A DNA stretch of 59,871 nt from Tychonema sp. LEGE 07203 (lineage in GTDB: Bacteria; Cyanobacteriota; Cyanobacteriia; Cyanobacteriales; Microcoleaceae): assembly GCF_015207285.1 (NCBI RefSeq), contig NZ_JADEXD010000012.1:1-59871 (forward strand), in the 5' to 3' direction. The notes beneath the pieces were generated by a model, which saw only the letters and a list, made by a program, of their open reading frames with translations, was not told the DNA's origin and did not search any database. The position numbers and the translations under genes were made by a program. Shown in pieces: positions 7,789 through 17,654 of this stretch (positions are counted from its first letter, which is position 1; each line of letters opens with the position of its first letter).

Positions 7789-8841
7789 TTAGGTATGCGT
7801 ACCCGATATCGGACGATAGCCGTGCAGGCGGTTGTAAGCCGCTTTTTTACCAGCTATTTTATGCTGAATGCTCCTGAGAGAAAATTCTGCCATGCGGCTA
7901 AGCTGGTTTTTTTGGCTCCAGCGTTTGTACCCATCGGCGGCAGGGCCTGCAAGGAGTTGATACCAGCGATCGATCATTTTTTCGGTGGTGAAATCTTCAG
8001 CGCGCTTGTGGCTGTTAGCTATTATTTGTTGATAGAGTTCAGGCCGTGACTTAAGTAATTTAATTGCCTCAAATACTGCTTGAGGTGTTGTCACTTCGAT
8101 ATAATCCAGGTCTGATTGTCTCTGTTCGCGGAATGGTGGCTCAGGCCCGAGTAAGGCTGGTACTCCTGCTATCCAAGCATTAATCAGTTTACTAGCTGGC
8201 TTGACTAAGCCATCTTTTTCAGTGACATCGCGCACGGCTAACACTAAATCGTCGGTGCTGTAGTCATGCCACATAACAGGTTCATTTTCAACTAAGGTAT
8301 TAATTCTGAGTTTGACACCAATTTTTTCGAGTTGTCGCTTAAATTCAGGAGAACGAAAGGATTCATACAAATTAATTTCGTCACCTTTAAAAACAATATT
8401 TTCAATTCTACTGCCTCGCTCCTTAAGCCTCGGTATCAGACCGGGTTGGGGCCAGTGAGGTATGAATATATCTGTTCGTGAAGAGACACAGGCTTGATTT
8501 TGGACAACAGTTAAATCGCAAAGAAACGGTTGAAAACCATCGCTGCGACAACCTACAATAAAAGAGTTAAAAGTGCGATCGCTAATTCCAAAATCAAGAC
8601 CGCTAACTACACAAATTTCTCCTGGGACAAACCGATCGGAAATGGAGACATTGAGGTGCTTTCGCTTCAGATGCAAATAGGTAAGGACAATCCAACAGTC
8701 TTCGTTGGTTTTAATGCGATCGCATAAAAAATTTGGATCGGGGATTGATGTTTGAGAGGGTTGAAATAGCTCGGGCCAACGTTCAGGATGGCGAATCACA
8801 AAGGTCACAGGGTACGGAAGAGAGGGAACATCGCTCGACAC
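7789..8841 (-). CDS. Glycosyltransferase-like protein (GT-B type, uncharacterised)
   Basis: The soluble protein has about 350 residues. Its C-terminal half has the look of a GT-B fold glycosyltransferase: KPASKLINAWIAGVPALLGPEP (about 212-233), an E-x7-E-like acidic/loop region, then a helical tail typical of the PF13524 or exostosin group. The specific sugar is unknown. The start is taken as the GTG at 8841, because a strong GGAGG lies eight bases upstream. An in-frame TTG at 8856 overlaps that ribosome binding site. The gene is isolated, with repeats upstream and downstream, so context gives no pathway. It could also be a sulfotransferase-like or surface-polysaccharide enzyme. Confidence 0.75.
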   Translation of the reverse strand: MSSDVPSLPYPVTFVIRHPERWPELFQPSQTSIPDPNFLCDRIKTNEDCWIVLTYLHLKRKHLNVSISDRFVPGEICVVSGLDFGISDRTFNSFIVGCRSDGFQPFLCDLTVVQNQACVSSRTDIFIPHWPQPGLIPRLKERGSRIENIVFKGDEINLYESFRSPEFKRQLEKIGVKLRINTLVENEPVMWHDYSTDDLVLAVRDVTEKDGLVKPASKLINAWIAGVPALLGPEPPFREQRQSDLDYIEVTTPQAVFEAIKLLKSRPELYQQIIANSHKRAEDFTTEKMIDRWYQLLAGPAADGYKRWSQKNQLSRMAEFSLRSIQHKIAGKKAAYNRLHGYRPISGTHT

Positions 8842-9412
8842 AACTTTTTCCTCCAAAATATCTTAATATATTTGCATGAGATGCTAAGTTTTTAAAGGGA
8901 GCATCTCTAGCTTTGCAAAAAACAAAATGTTTTATTGCTGTCGCGGGTAGCGAAAGTTACATCAACTCTTGGAGGGAGACCGCACTACAAATATAAAACA
9001 CAGATGCAGCTTTTTAAACCACTTTACCTAAAAATTAATTTTACAGCAAGTGCGATCTGCTCAACAGCAGATGAATTAATTGTGATGGGGGCGAGGGAGG
9101 ATGCGATCGACAGGGGCGCTCCCTGTGAAAGATACGGGCTAGAAAACAAAAAGTGGAAAGCCTTATGTGAGATGGATTTCAGTTTTTTTGCCACCCGAAC
9201 CGCACGATCGATCGTTGTGTGGCTACCGATCGCCAGACGGTTGTTTATCCGCCTTATTTTTCAAGAAAAGATGTCCAATGGGTTCTATAAAAAAGCTTTC
9301 TTCCCCACTTTCCCACTCTCCCCCAGTCAGGTGACTCGCCAGGAGGAAGTTCGATCGCCCCAAAGCCGCCTAAATTAAAAACTAGCAATGGAGGATTCGA
9401 TCGCACCCAAAC
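8842..9412. other. Gene-free stretch
   Basis: An open frame covers 8935-9378 (plus), but its product has no recognisable domain, no good ribosome binding site and irregular composition. I see no convincing gene here. The promoter of the MASE1 kinase presumably lies in the last 150 bases. Confidence 0.4.
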
Positions 9413-12400
9413 ATGAAACTGCTCAACCGCCGCACTCGACTGCTTCTTTCCGCCGGCATCCTGGCCCTGGCCTACTTTGTTACCGGAAAACTCGCAGTGT
9501 CCGTACTGGGATTGGTGAAAGCCGAAGCCTCTCCCGTGTGGCCGCCCGCCGGTATTGCCCTAGCGGCAATCCTGCTGCAAGGGCGGCGGATGTGGCCGGG
9601 AATAGCCCTCGGTTCGGTGCTGCTCAACTCAACCGCCGGATCTGGTGTACCCTTGGCAGTCATTGTCACGTCGGCCTTTAGCGTCACCGTGCAAGCGCTG
9701 GCTGGGGAGGCCGTGCTCAGTCGCAGCGGATTTTCGACTTCGCTCGATCGACTGCGAGATGTTCTGGCTTTAGTAGCGGGCGCTGTCATCGGGTCTACTT
9801 TGGTGGGTTCTACCCTCGGCAATTTGGGTACTTGCATTTTTGGTTGGGCTCAGTGGAGCAATTTCTCTCGGAATTGGTGGACTACATGGCTCGGAGACGG
9901 CATGGGAATCTTGATTGTCACACCGGTGCTGCTGACTTTGAACTACGCCGTTAATAGTTGGAAATTTCCAGTAAAACTGAGATGTTTCATTATTTTCAAT
10001 TACTTGTTTGGGAACAGGCAAGATGCCTGTTCCACAAGAGATGAATTTGATTGTGGAACAGGCAAGATGCCTGTTCCCGACAGCGGTGTAAAGTCAAAGC
10101 TAAAATCTCGGATTTTTACAAATTTTAAAGCAGTTTTTGAATGGAATAATTATCAATTAAAAATTAAAAATTATTCCAGCAGATTTCAGGGAAAAAAAAA
10201 CAGTTATGATCTTCAATATTTAATTGTTAATTATTCAGAATTAGCGCTTTGGCTGACTCTGTTGGTGAGCGTTAGTTCGCTGGTTTTTTGCTCGAAAACA
10301 CAGGCAGCGAGCGCTCTGTATCCGCTGGAGTATTTGCCTTTTCCTCTGATAGTTTGGGCCGCTTTGCGATTTCGTCAGCCGGGAGCGATTTTTGCTTATT
10401 CGATCGTGTCTTACATCGCGATTTTGGGAGCGGTGCAGGGAGGCGGCCCGTTTTTGGTCAGAAGCGAAAATCTGCAACAGGCGGTTTTATTTTTACAAGC
10501 TTTTACCGGTACGATCGCCCTTGTGGCCCTGATGTTGGCTGCTGCTGTGGCAGAACGGGAGCAAGCGCTGGAGTTCCTCGGCCGCACGGCCGCTCTGCTG
10601 CGCGATCGCGAAGCCAGTTTAGCTAACGCTCAGCGCATCGCTCAGTTGGGCAATTGGGATGTAAATTGCACCGCCATTGAGCCTGCAGAAAACTGCACGG
10701 CACCAGCAGAACACAATATATCCAATATCGAACTGCGGTGGTCGGACGAGCTTTATCGCCTCTTGGGCTTGGTTCCGGGAACTGTCAAACCGACACCATC
10801 CGTTTTTTTGCAAGCCGTACATCCAGAAGACCGAGAATTGGTGGCGCGATCGCAATGTCAAGCGATGTTTGAGCGCAAACCCTATTGCATTGATTACCGC
10901 ATCGTACTCCCAGACGGCGGAGTGCGCGCTGTCTGCGAACAGTCGGCAATTCACTCAAACATCATAGCCGCCACAGTCCAAGACGTTACCGAACGCCACC
11001 GCGCCGAAGCTGCTTTGCGGACATCCTCCGAGCGCGATCGGCTGCTCTCAGAAATGGCCCTGCGGATTCGCCACTCCCTCGACCTCGAAGAAATTCTCAA
11101 CACTACTGTTGCCGAAGTCCGGCAATTTTTCAAGGCCGATCGCGCTTTCATCGGTATTATCGACGCAGGCGGGGCAAATCTTCCCAGCCCGGTATACGGT
11201 AAAATTGTCGCTGAGTCTGTCGGTGTCCAATACCGTTCTATTTTGGGGTTGGTGCTCACTGACGAGAATCACCTCGCAGCGCAGAAAACTTTTTATGCTA
11301 ACAACCGCGTCCGAATTGTCTCCGATGCTGCTGCGGTGCAAAAGGGCGATCGAGTTGTCCAACTATACAGCGACTATCAAATTCGGGCGACGTTAAATGT
11401 GCCGATCGTCCTCGGCGATGAACTGTTCGGGATTTTGGCAGTCAACCAGTGTTCCGGGCCCCGCCAGTGGCAGGAATTTGAAATTGATTTGTTAGAAAAA
11501 CTCGCTACCCAAGTCGCGATCGCCCTCCAGCAAGCCCAACTTTTGCAGCAAGTAAAAGAACTCAATGCCAACTTAGAATCTCAAGTCGAAGAACGCACCA
11601 GCCAACTGCAGCAAAAAATGCACGAACTGCAAGAAAGCAACCGCCTCAAAGATTTATTTTTGCACGCAGTTTCTCACAATCTCCGCACTCCAGTTATGGG
11701 AATGTTAATGTTGCTGAAAAATTTGCTCAATAAATCGTCCTGTGAATCTCTACAGGATGTTCCGGTTGCGCGATCGATTTTGCAGCGGATCGTGCAGGCC
11801 AGCGAACACCAATTGACTGTGGTTAATTCCCTGCTAGACGCTCACGCTACCGAAGTTAAAGGTATTTTTCTCCATCCCGAACCGCTGGAATTGCACTCTT
11901 TAAGTTCAGCAGTTGTTGCCGGTTTAGCACCGATGATAGCCAAAAATCAAGCAATTTTTACTCGCGAAATTCCGCTAAATTTGCCGCTAGTATGTGCCGA
12001 TCGCAAACACTTGCAGCGGGTGCTGGAAAATCTGCTAACTAATGCGATCAAACACAATCATCCGGGAGTCAATATCACTTTTAAAGCTGAGGTAATTGAA
12101 GTTAAAAAAGCGCTAAATTCTGAAGAAAATTCACAAAGTTTAACATCTTCCAATAATCCGATCGCCCGCTGTACCGCTAACCGGATATCTGCTGCGGGCG
12201 ATCGTCCGGGGATGCGCGACACCGCCCCCAAAAATCGGGAAACCCTGACCGAACTTCACCCCGAAAGCAGTTGTCAAATCCCCCCGTATCAGGCTCAAAT
12301 TGGCAATATCGGCGACAAATTGCCCGAAGCTACCGTAAAAATGGTTCGCTGTACTGTAACAGATAATGGAGTAGGAATCAGCCCCAAACAGCGGGAATCT

Positions 12401-12568
12401 CTGTTTGAACTTTACGTTCAAGACCCCAATAGCCGACAATTAACAGGACTGGGTTTGGGACTTTACCTCTCCAAGCAAATTATCAAAGCTCACGGCGGCG
12501 AAATCGGTGTCGAAAGCACTCCCGGAGGCGGCTCGACTTTCTGGTTTTCGCTACCTGCTGTGAGTTGA
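9413..12568 (+). CDS. MASE1-PAS-GAF hybrid sensor histidine kinase
   Basis: This is a membrane-bound sensor kinase of 1051 residues. Residues 1-380 form a MASE1 sensor with about eight helices and the motif SPVWPPAGIALAAILL near 41-56. A PAS domain follows (about 400-530), then GAF (about 545-710), a coiled coil (about 710-745) and HisKA with the phospho-acceptor in HAVSHNLRTP (His755). The ATPase domain has an N-box (NLLTNAIKHN), G1 (DNGVGIS) and G2 (GLGLGLYLSK), all intact. About 75-85 residues (about 195-275) interrupt MASE1 between two helices. That insert contains the repeat at 10010-10078 and a second A/T-rich inverted repeat near 10143-10177. No response regulator is encoded next to it. 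The C-terminal half is paralogous to the next gene, suggesting tandem duplication and domain exchange. Confidence 0.92.
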   Translation: MKLLNRRTRLLLSAGILALAYFVTGKLAVSVLGLVKAEASPVWPPAGIALAAILLQGRRMWPGIALGSVLLNSTAGSGVPLAVIVTSAFSVTVQALAGEAVLSRSGFSTSLDRLRDVLALVAGAVIGSTLVGSTLGNLGTCIFGWAQWSNFSRNWWTTWLGDGMGILIVTPVLLTLNYAVNSWKFPVKLRCFIIFNYLFGNRQDACSTRDEFDCGTGKMPVPDSGVKSKLKSRIFTNFKAVFEWNNYQLKIKNYSSRFQGKKNSYDLQYLIVNYSELALWLTLLVSVSSLVFCSKTQAASALYPLEYLPFPLIVWAALRFRQPGAIFAYSIVSYIAILGAVQGGGPFLVRSENLQQAVLFLQAFTGTIALVALMLAAAVAEREQALEFLGRTAALLRDREASLANAQRIAQLGNWDVNCTAIEPAENCTAPAEHNISNIELRWSDELYRLLGLVPGTVKPTPSVFLQAVHPEDRELVARSQCQAMFERKPYCIDYRIVLPDGGVRAVCEQSAIHSNIIAATVQDVTERHRAEAALRTSSERDRLLSEMALRIRHSLDLEEILNTTVAEVRQFFKADRAFIGIIDAGGANLPSPVYGKIVAESVGVQYRSILGLVLTDENHLAAQKTFYANNRVRIVSDAAAVQKGDRVVQLYSDYQIRATLNVPIVLGDELFGILAVNQCSGPRQWQEFEIDLLEKLATQVAIALQQAQLLQQVKELNANLESQVEERTSQLQQKMHELQESNRLKDLFLHAVSHNLRTPVMGMLMLLKNLLNKSSCESLQDVPVARSILQRIVQASEHQLTVVNSLLDAHATEVKGIFLHPEPLELHSLSSAVVAGLAPMIAKNQAIFTREIPLNLPLVCADRKHLQRVLENLLTNAIKHNHPGVNITFKAEVIEVKKALNSEENSQSLTSSNNPIARCTANRISAAGDRPGMRDTAPKNRETLTELHPESSCQIPPYQAQIGNIGDKLPEATVKMVRCTVTDNGVGISPKQRESLFELYVQDPNSRQLTGLGLGLYLSKQIIKAHGGEIGVESTPGGGSTFWFSLPAVS
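10010..10078. repeat. Double-hairpin repeat inserted in frame inside the MASE1 kinase gene
   Basis: Two copies of a palindrome with arms GGAACAGGCA / TGCCTGTTCC and loop AGA flank a spacer bounded by CCACAA and TTGTGG. The 69-base unit is a multiple of three and reads through as ...NRQDACST...GTGKMPVP.... Relatives occur at 56381-56444 and inside the MITE at 35019-35163. Confidence 0.85.
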
Positions 12569-12804
12569 TTTTAGATTTTATTAACAGATGAATTTGGAAA
12601 CTTTAACTATGGTTTAAAATATAACTTTCAATTATTAAATAATCTGCGTCCATCAGTGTTTATCCGCTTAAAATCTGCGGTAAATAGATCGAAAATTTAT
12701 GCAAATCAAGTACAATCAAACTGGTACAGCAACTCTCAAGCCAGCAAGATATGCAGCAATCAATTAACAATCCCTCATTCCCAAAACCTAAAATCTAAAA
12801 GAGT

Positions 12805-14571
12805 ATGAGTTTTTTGGGCAAGAAAAAATCAGTTGAGGCGTTAACGGCTTACGAGGTGTGGCGCAATCGCTTTCTCCAAGATCGGCTGCGCCCTGCTGTC
12901 GGAATTGCCATCTTTTTTGCCTTGACAATAACTGTCTATTTTATGGGCGAAGCATTCTTCATCCGCCAGGAATTTAAAAGTGTTTATTTGTACACGAGCG
13001 CTGCTGTAGAAATGGGTTTGCTGACCTGTTTTGCGCTCCAAAAAACCTCCTTTGGACAGCGCTACCCCGGTTTGCTATTTTTGGGGTTTTCGTGGTCGCT
13101 GACGGTCATTATACAGATCGGGCTAGCTGTCGCAGGAACCGGAGAATTACCGATTTTTACCTGGACTTTAGCGTTTCTGATCCAAGCTACGCTGATGCCA
13201 GTTCGCTGGCGACTTCACCTGATTTCTCAACTCGGCGTTTTGTGCTGCCACATCGGGATAAATTTGGTTTTAAATTTAAGTTTTGCTAAGTATAGTGCTT
13301 TTAGGCTGACCGGGTTTTACTTGTATTTGTTTTGGTTTTGTTTGATTTGCGATTTGTCGGTTTATTGGTACGAATGCCTGCAACGAAAAGAGTTTAGTAC
13401 CAGGCGCAAGTTGGAATCTGCTTACCAACAATTGGAGGTGGCGGAAGCGAAGTACCGCAGCATTTTTGAGAATGCCGGCGAGGGAATTTTTCAAAGCACT
13501 CCCGACGGACGCTATATTACTGCAAATCCAGCTTTGGCGCGGATTTACGGCTGCAATTCTCCCGAAGAGGTGACGGCAAAGTTTACTGATATCCATCGGC
13601 AGTTGTACGTCGATCCCGATCGCAGAAATGAGTTTTTGCGATCGATCGAGGAAAGCGGCACAGTATCGGATTTTGAATCTAAAATTTACCGCTGTGACGG
13701 CAGTATTGTCTGGATTTCCGAGAAAGTGCGGGCGGTACGAGATAGCAGCGGCTCCGTGCTTTATCATGAGGGTTTAATTGAGGATATCACCCAGCGGAAA
13801 CAAGCCCAAGAATCGCAGCGCTTGTTTATTCACGCTCTTTCTCACGACTTGCGAAACCCGGTAGCGGGAATGTTAATGGTACTGAAGAATTGGCAGACAA
13901 AAACCGGGGATTCGATCGCAATTCCCCGTTCTGTTTTGGAGCGGATGATACAAGGTAGCGAGCAGCAATTGCGGTTGATCAATTCGCTGTTGGAAGTTCA
14001 CGCCGGGGAATTGCGCGGTTTAGTTTTGCACTGCGATGCCGTTAATTTGAGGGCGGTAGTTGAAGCTGCCGCCGTCGATTTGGAGCCTTTAATGAATGAG
14101 GCTCAAGCTACTTTTAAAAATTTGGTTGCGGATAATTTGCCCGCCGCGAAGGCCGATACTACTCAGTTGTGGCGAGTATTTTCTAATTTAATTTCTAATG
14201 CTTTGAAACACAATCTGCCGGGACTGAATTTAACGGTTTCCGCTAAATTGATAACTGCAGAAAAAATTAGGAACGGTAACAGCCAAACGAAACAGGATAT
14301 AGATAAATTACCTTTTCCCAATTCCCCAACCAGGATGATTTACTGTACTGTTGAAGATGACGGGGCGGGAATATTGCCGGAACAGTGCGAACATCTGTTC
14401 GATCTTTACGTTAGGGGCCATCAATCCCGACATTCGGTCGGTTTGGGTTTAGGTTTATATCTATGTCGGCAAATTATTGGCGCTCACGGCGGGGAAATTG
14501 GGGTAATTAGCAGTCCCGGCGCTGGGGCAATTTTTTGGTTTACTCTGCCGGTGGCTGAGAATGGTAATTGA
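12805..14571 (+). CDS. PAS-domain sensor histidine kinase (membrane)
   Basis: The 588-residue protein begins with about six transmembrane helices (residues 28-195) of no named sensor family that I recognise. A short coiled coil follows, then a PAS domain (about 215-335, AKYRSIFENAGEGIFQSTPDG) and HisKA with the acceptor in HALSHDLRNP (His347). The ATPase domain has NLISNALKHN, a G1 box DDGAGI and a G2 box GLGLGLYLC. All catalytic boxes are present. The kinase core matches that of the gene 236 bases upstream, including the SEQQLRLINSLLEVHAGEL-type dimerisation helix. No partner response regulator is visible. The start is the ATG at 12805, with AAAAGAG just upstream. Confidence 0.92.
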   Translation: MSFLGKKKSVEALTAYEVWRNRFLQDRLRPAVGIAIFFALTITVYFMGEAFFIRQEFKSVYLYTSAAVEMGLLTCFALQKTSFGQRYPGLLFLGFSWSLTVIIQIGLAVAGTGELPIFTWTLAFLIQATLMPVRWRLHLISQLGVLCCHIGINLVLNLSFAKYSAFRLTGFYLYLFWFCLICDLSVYWYECLQRKEFSTRRKLESAYQQLEVAEAKYRSIFENAGEGIFQSTPDGRYITANPALARIYGCNSPEEVTAKFTDIHRQLYVDPDRRNEFLRSIEESGTVSDFESKIYRCDGSIVWISEKVRAVRDSSGSVLYHEGLIEDITQRKQAQESQRLFIHALSHDLRNPVAGMLMVLKNWQTKTGDSIAIPRSVLERMIQGSEQQLRLINSLLEVHAGELRGLVLHCDAVNLRAVVEAAAVDLEPLMNEAQATFKNLVADNLPAAKADTTQLWRVFSNLISNALKHNLPGLNLTVSAKLITAEKIRNGNSQTKQDIDKLPFPNSPTRMIYCTVEDDGAGILPEQCEHLFDLYVRGHQSRHSVGLGLGLYLCRQIIGAHGGEIGVISSPGAGAIFWFTLPVAENGN

Positions 14572-14605
14572 TTTTTTGGTATTTTGAACTAAATTCGATC
14601 TGTTC

Positions 14606-14657
14606 GTAGTGCGGACTTGCATACGCTTTCATGAAGCGGACTCGCATTCCGCACTAC
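14606..14657. repeat. Inverted repeat between convergent genes
   Basis: GTAGTGCGGA at the left and TCCGCACTAC at the right form a perfect ten-base stem around a loop of about 32 bases. The position between convergent genes suits a bidirectional terminator, but no T-run follows and the sequence looks like a dispersed repeat. Confidence 0.55.
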
Positions 14658-14751
14658 AAACCAATCTTATCGTTTTCAGTCTACAGGATACGATATTACT
14701 CCCTCAATCTAAAATCTAAAATTGACTGATTTCTCACCTTTTTGAGAAAGG

Positions 14752-16032
14752 CTAGATCGGAGGGGCTTCTAACACGGTGACATCTACCAATGGTGTTGCC
14801 TTAAAATCTTCTGTCAACAAGCGATTTTGGATGGCTTGGGTGAGATCGGCGCGAATTTGTTGAGCCGATCGCGCGACTTGGGGCTGACGCTGAACGTAGA
14901 CTTGACACAGCAAAATATCATCCCCCGGATTGTCGGCTCTGGTAAAGCGAACGTTGGATTCTACCAGCTTGGCTAAATCGCTTTGCTTTACAACCTGCTG
15001 CAGTTGAGAATTTGCCCGTTGAGCGAGACTAGAACGCAGGAGGTTAGGCGAATTGGAAAATTGCCAGATGATTAATGCCGTGAGTACGATCGCGCTCACC
15101 GCGATCGCCCCGGGGAAAACACCGCGTTTGCCCCGCGCGTAGCGAGCTCCTTGAGTAGATAGGCCAAACACACGAAACATCAGCGCAGCAGCTAAATTAA
15201 TGCCGCCGAGTTGCAGCAGCAGTAAAAACAGGCCGTTGACTGCCAGATCCCAACGGCCGATGGCTCCTCCCATGCCAATCAAGCCAGCAGGGGGAGCCAG
15301 GGAAGCCGATACCAGCATTCCGGTAGCTGCTCCTGACACCAAGCTGCTGCGATCGGACTGAACCAGGGATAGGGCTCCGGCGGCTCCGGCGGCAAGGGGA
15401 ATCAGCACCGATACCGAGGAAATTTGGCTGCCGTCAATCATCAAGCTGGTGGGGCTTTGCTGTTGCAAAATCCAACTCAGCAATCCCGTAGTAACGATCG
15501 TGACGCTCAGGGCCGCAAAGTAGCGTAAAATGCTGCGCCCCAAGAGTTTGAGATCGCCCCTTGCCGTTGCCAGCGCAGTATTCATGGCAGGCCCGGCAAA
15601 CGGTGCCAGCAACATCGCGGCAACTAACAGGTAGCTGGTATTGGTGTACAAACCAATCCAAACAATGACTCCGGCGAAAAAGGCATAGCTGAGAAATCCT
15701 TTCCAAGAACCTGTACTCTGCAAACCGGACAGAAAAATTTCGATCGGGCTGCGTTCCTCAACGTTAGTGACTTGCTCTGGAGCCTCATTGGCTGGGGGAT
15801 GCAGTGACATCACACCAGTTGGCAGCAGAGTAACACTTAAGTCCGGCAGGTCTTCGAGTTTTCCGAGAAGTTCTTCAACCTCGCCATTTGAAACGTGGAT
15901 CAGCACCAGATCCAGCGATCCATCGACTCCCGCAGCTTCTATTTTTGCTAGGTTTGTGCCTTTACAGGCTTTTGCTATCTCTAAAACTGTTTTTCCAGAG
16001 CCTTGAGGGACTTGTACAAATAGTTGGCGCAT
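14752..16032 (-). CDS. DUF389 / TIGR00341 family membrane protein
   Basis: The 426-residue protein has a soluble N-terminal domain (about 1-85) followed by the DUF389 membrane core. The core motifs are NTSYLLVAAMLLAPFAGPAMN near 130-150 and the glycine/alanine-rich helices LASLAPPAGLIGMGG near 240-255. A short soluble tail of about 80 residues ends the protein. The family is widespread and of unknown function. The gene is monocistronic as seen here, with the ATG at 16032. Confidence 0.9.
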   Translation of the reverse strand: MRQLFVQVPQGSGKTVLEIAKACKGTNLAKIEAAGVDGSLDLVLIHVSNGEVEELLGKLEDLPDLSVTLLPTGVMSLHPPANEAPEQVTNVEERSPIEIFLSGLQSTGSWKGFLSYAFFAGVIVWIGLYTNTSYLLVAAMLLAPFAGPAMNTALATARGDLKLLGRSILRYFAALSVTIVTTGLLSWILQQQSPTSLMIDGSQISSVSVLIPLAAGAAGALSLVQSDRSSLVSGAATGMLVSASLAPPAGLIGMGGAIGRWDLAVNGLFLLLLQLGGINLAAALMFRVFGLSTQGARYARGKRGVFPGAIAVSAIVLTALIIWQFSNSPNLLRSSLAQRANSQLQQVVKQSDLAKLVESNVRFTRADNPGDDILLCQVYVQRQPQVARSAQQIRADLTQAIQNRLLTEDFKATPLVDVTVLEAPPI

Positions 16033-16890
16033 CGTCTTTACTCATCTGTTAATTCGATCGAGACTTTCTCTCTAGAGAAAGCAGCTTCAACAAATCCAGG
16101 CAAACCCGGAAAACCTAGAATATTTAAGTTTAGACAAGCATTCTTCTAAGCGTGCTTGCGTTTTCTCACTGTCGAGGTTAACCTGAAAATATCTGTTAGA
16201 AATATTATAATAACATAGCCTTTCTCAGGTTTTTGGAGGTACGGGTTTAGATTTGAGATTTGAGACTTCGCCGTCAGCGCTAGCGTCGAAGAATTTTAGA
16301 TTTGTCGATGGGGAGATTCAGGAATTGTTAATTAATTCAACCTCGGCCACAATTCTTGTAGGGCCTGCTATTACAGGCTTTGAGAGGATTGGTCTATTGG
16401 TGAATGCTTCACTCAATTGAGAACCGCTAAGCTGTATATTCGTTACTGTAGAGCTTTTCAAAAGCGGTGAGATTGTCCGTTTAGTTGACAATTGACAGTT
16501 GACCTGGGACATTTAAATGCGACCTCTACCAGGGGCAAAAAAGATGGGACTAATGAATACTCTTGTTTTAATTTCCGCCTAAAGGGAGAGGTTTTAAACC
16601 ATTTTTTACGGCAATTGGTAAGAAAGCAAAAAAGCCAGAAATCAATCGATCGCTTTCTTACCAAACTTACAGTTTTTTGCGCTTTAACAGAAAATCTAGA
16701 GCGCCGCAGCTTAGCGCGGCAGGTGGCACAATAGCGAAGGCTGCCAAAATAATCGATCGCACTATTGATTTTATTTGAAAATAGTGTTATAGTAAGCCAA
16801 ATATTTTTATAGGAAACAGACCTCTTCACACTGTCTCAACTGACAGCATTTAATCTATAAGATTTATAAAACATAAAATAAGTGTAACTT
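16033..16890. other. Gene-free stretch with A/T-rich promoter region
   Basis: Overlapping open frames at 16458-16829 (minus) and 16492-16734 (plus) look unconvincing: odd composition, no domain, no ribosome binding site. Bases 16780-16890 are A/T-rich and probably hold the promoter of the next gene. Confidence 0.4.
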
Positions 16891-17373
16891 ATGGTTGAAA
16901 TAAACTCAGAAGATACATCTAAAGACGCTCCAGCTAAGTACGACTCAGCGAAATATAACGAGCGGTCATTCTCAACATTAATTCGAGCGATCCATCTTTC
17001 CCCAGGTTACTTTTCTTTCCTTTTAGTCAACTGCAACTCCCTGGATTTGCGGCAGCAAATAGTCGATCGCCTAGAAGCAACTTGCGTCCACAAACCGCAG
17101 CAACTGGTGTTGCCAAAATCGGCGACAACTCTCTACACGACAATCGCAGCAGAAGTAGAGGGCGAACCGCCTCCAGCTTTAATGATCCTCGGTTTGGAAT
17201 CAGTGGAGTCGATCGATCGACTCCTGGTTTCTACCAACCTAGTATGCAGCGAATTTAGCAAAAAATTTTCCTTTCCCGTCGTCTTTTGGGTAACAGACGA
17301 ACTTTTGAGAAAAATCATTCGCACCGCCCCAGACTTATACAATCGGATGACAACAATTAGATTCCTCAGTTAG
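16891..17373 (+). CDS. Orphan N-terminal domain of a large cyanobacterial TPR/ATPase-type protein (possibly truncated)
   Basis: The protein has 160 residues. From memory, the block LIRAIHLSPGYFSFLLVNCN...LVLPKSATTLYTTI...LMILGLESVESID...FPVVFWVTDELLRKIIRTAPDLYN resembles the N-terminal P-loop-less ATPase-like domain that precedes TPR or WD40 arrays in large cyanobacterial proteins. Here it stops after MTTIRFLS, directly at the edge of a 280-base heptamer repeat tract. The rest of a larger gene may have been lost at the repeat, or this may be a stand-alone paralogue. Function unknown. Confidence 0.75.
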   Translation: MVEINSEDTSKDAPAKYDSAKYNERSFSTLIRAIHLSPGYFSFLLVNCNSLDLRQQIVDRLEATCVHKPQQLVLPKSATTLYTTIAAEVEGEPPPALMILGLESVESIDRLLVSTNLVCSEFSKKFSFPVVFWVTDELLRKIIRTAPDLYNRMTTIRFLS

Positions 17374-17654
17374 CAGTCAGTTGGCAGTGGGCAGTGGGCA
17401 GTTGTTAGTTGGCAGTTGTTAGTTGGCAGTTGTTAGTTGGCAGGAAAGCAGTTGACAGGAAAGCAGTTGTTATTTGTTATTTGTTAACAGTTAACAGTCA
17501 ACAGTTAGCAGTTAACAGTTAGCAGTTAACAGTTAACAGTCAACAGTTAGCAGTTAGCAGTTAACAGTTAGCAGTTAACCGTCAACTGTCAACAGTCAAC
17601 AACCAACAACCAACAACCAACAACCAACAGTTAACAGTCAACAGTTAACAGTCA
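17374..17654. repeat. Heptamer-type tandem repeat tract
   Basis: Long runs of TTGGCAG, TTAACAG, TCAACAG and related heptamers, ending with AACCAAC units. It is the largest of several such tracts (22203-22268, 43852-43975, 53687-53748). It abuts the stop of the upstream gene and supplies the TGA stop of the downstream cupin gene. Confidence 0.9.

Noticed and set aside
7561-8049. 162-residue plus-strand frame
   Set aside because: It overlaps the 3' part of the glycosyltransferase-like gene in antisense, and its composition is not protein-like.
8935-9378. 147-residue plus-strand frame
   Set aside because: No domain, no ribosome binding site and irregular composition; kept only as a gap note.
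16458-16829. 123-residue minus-strand frame
   Set aside because: It overlaps another frame, has an unusual composition and no start signal.
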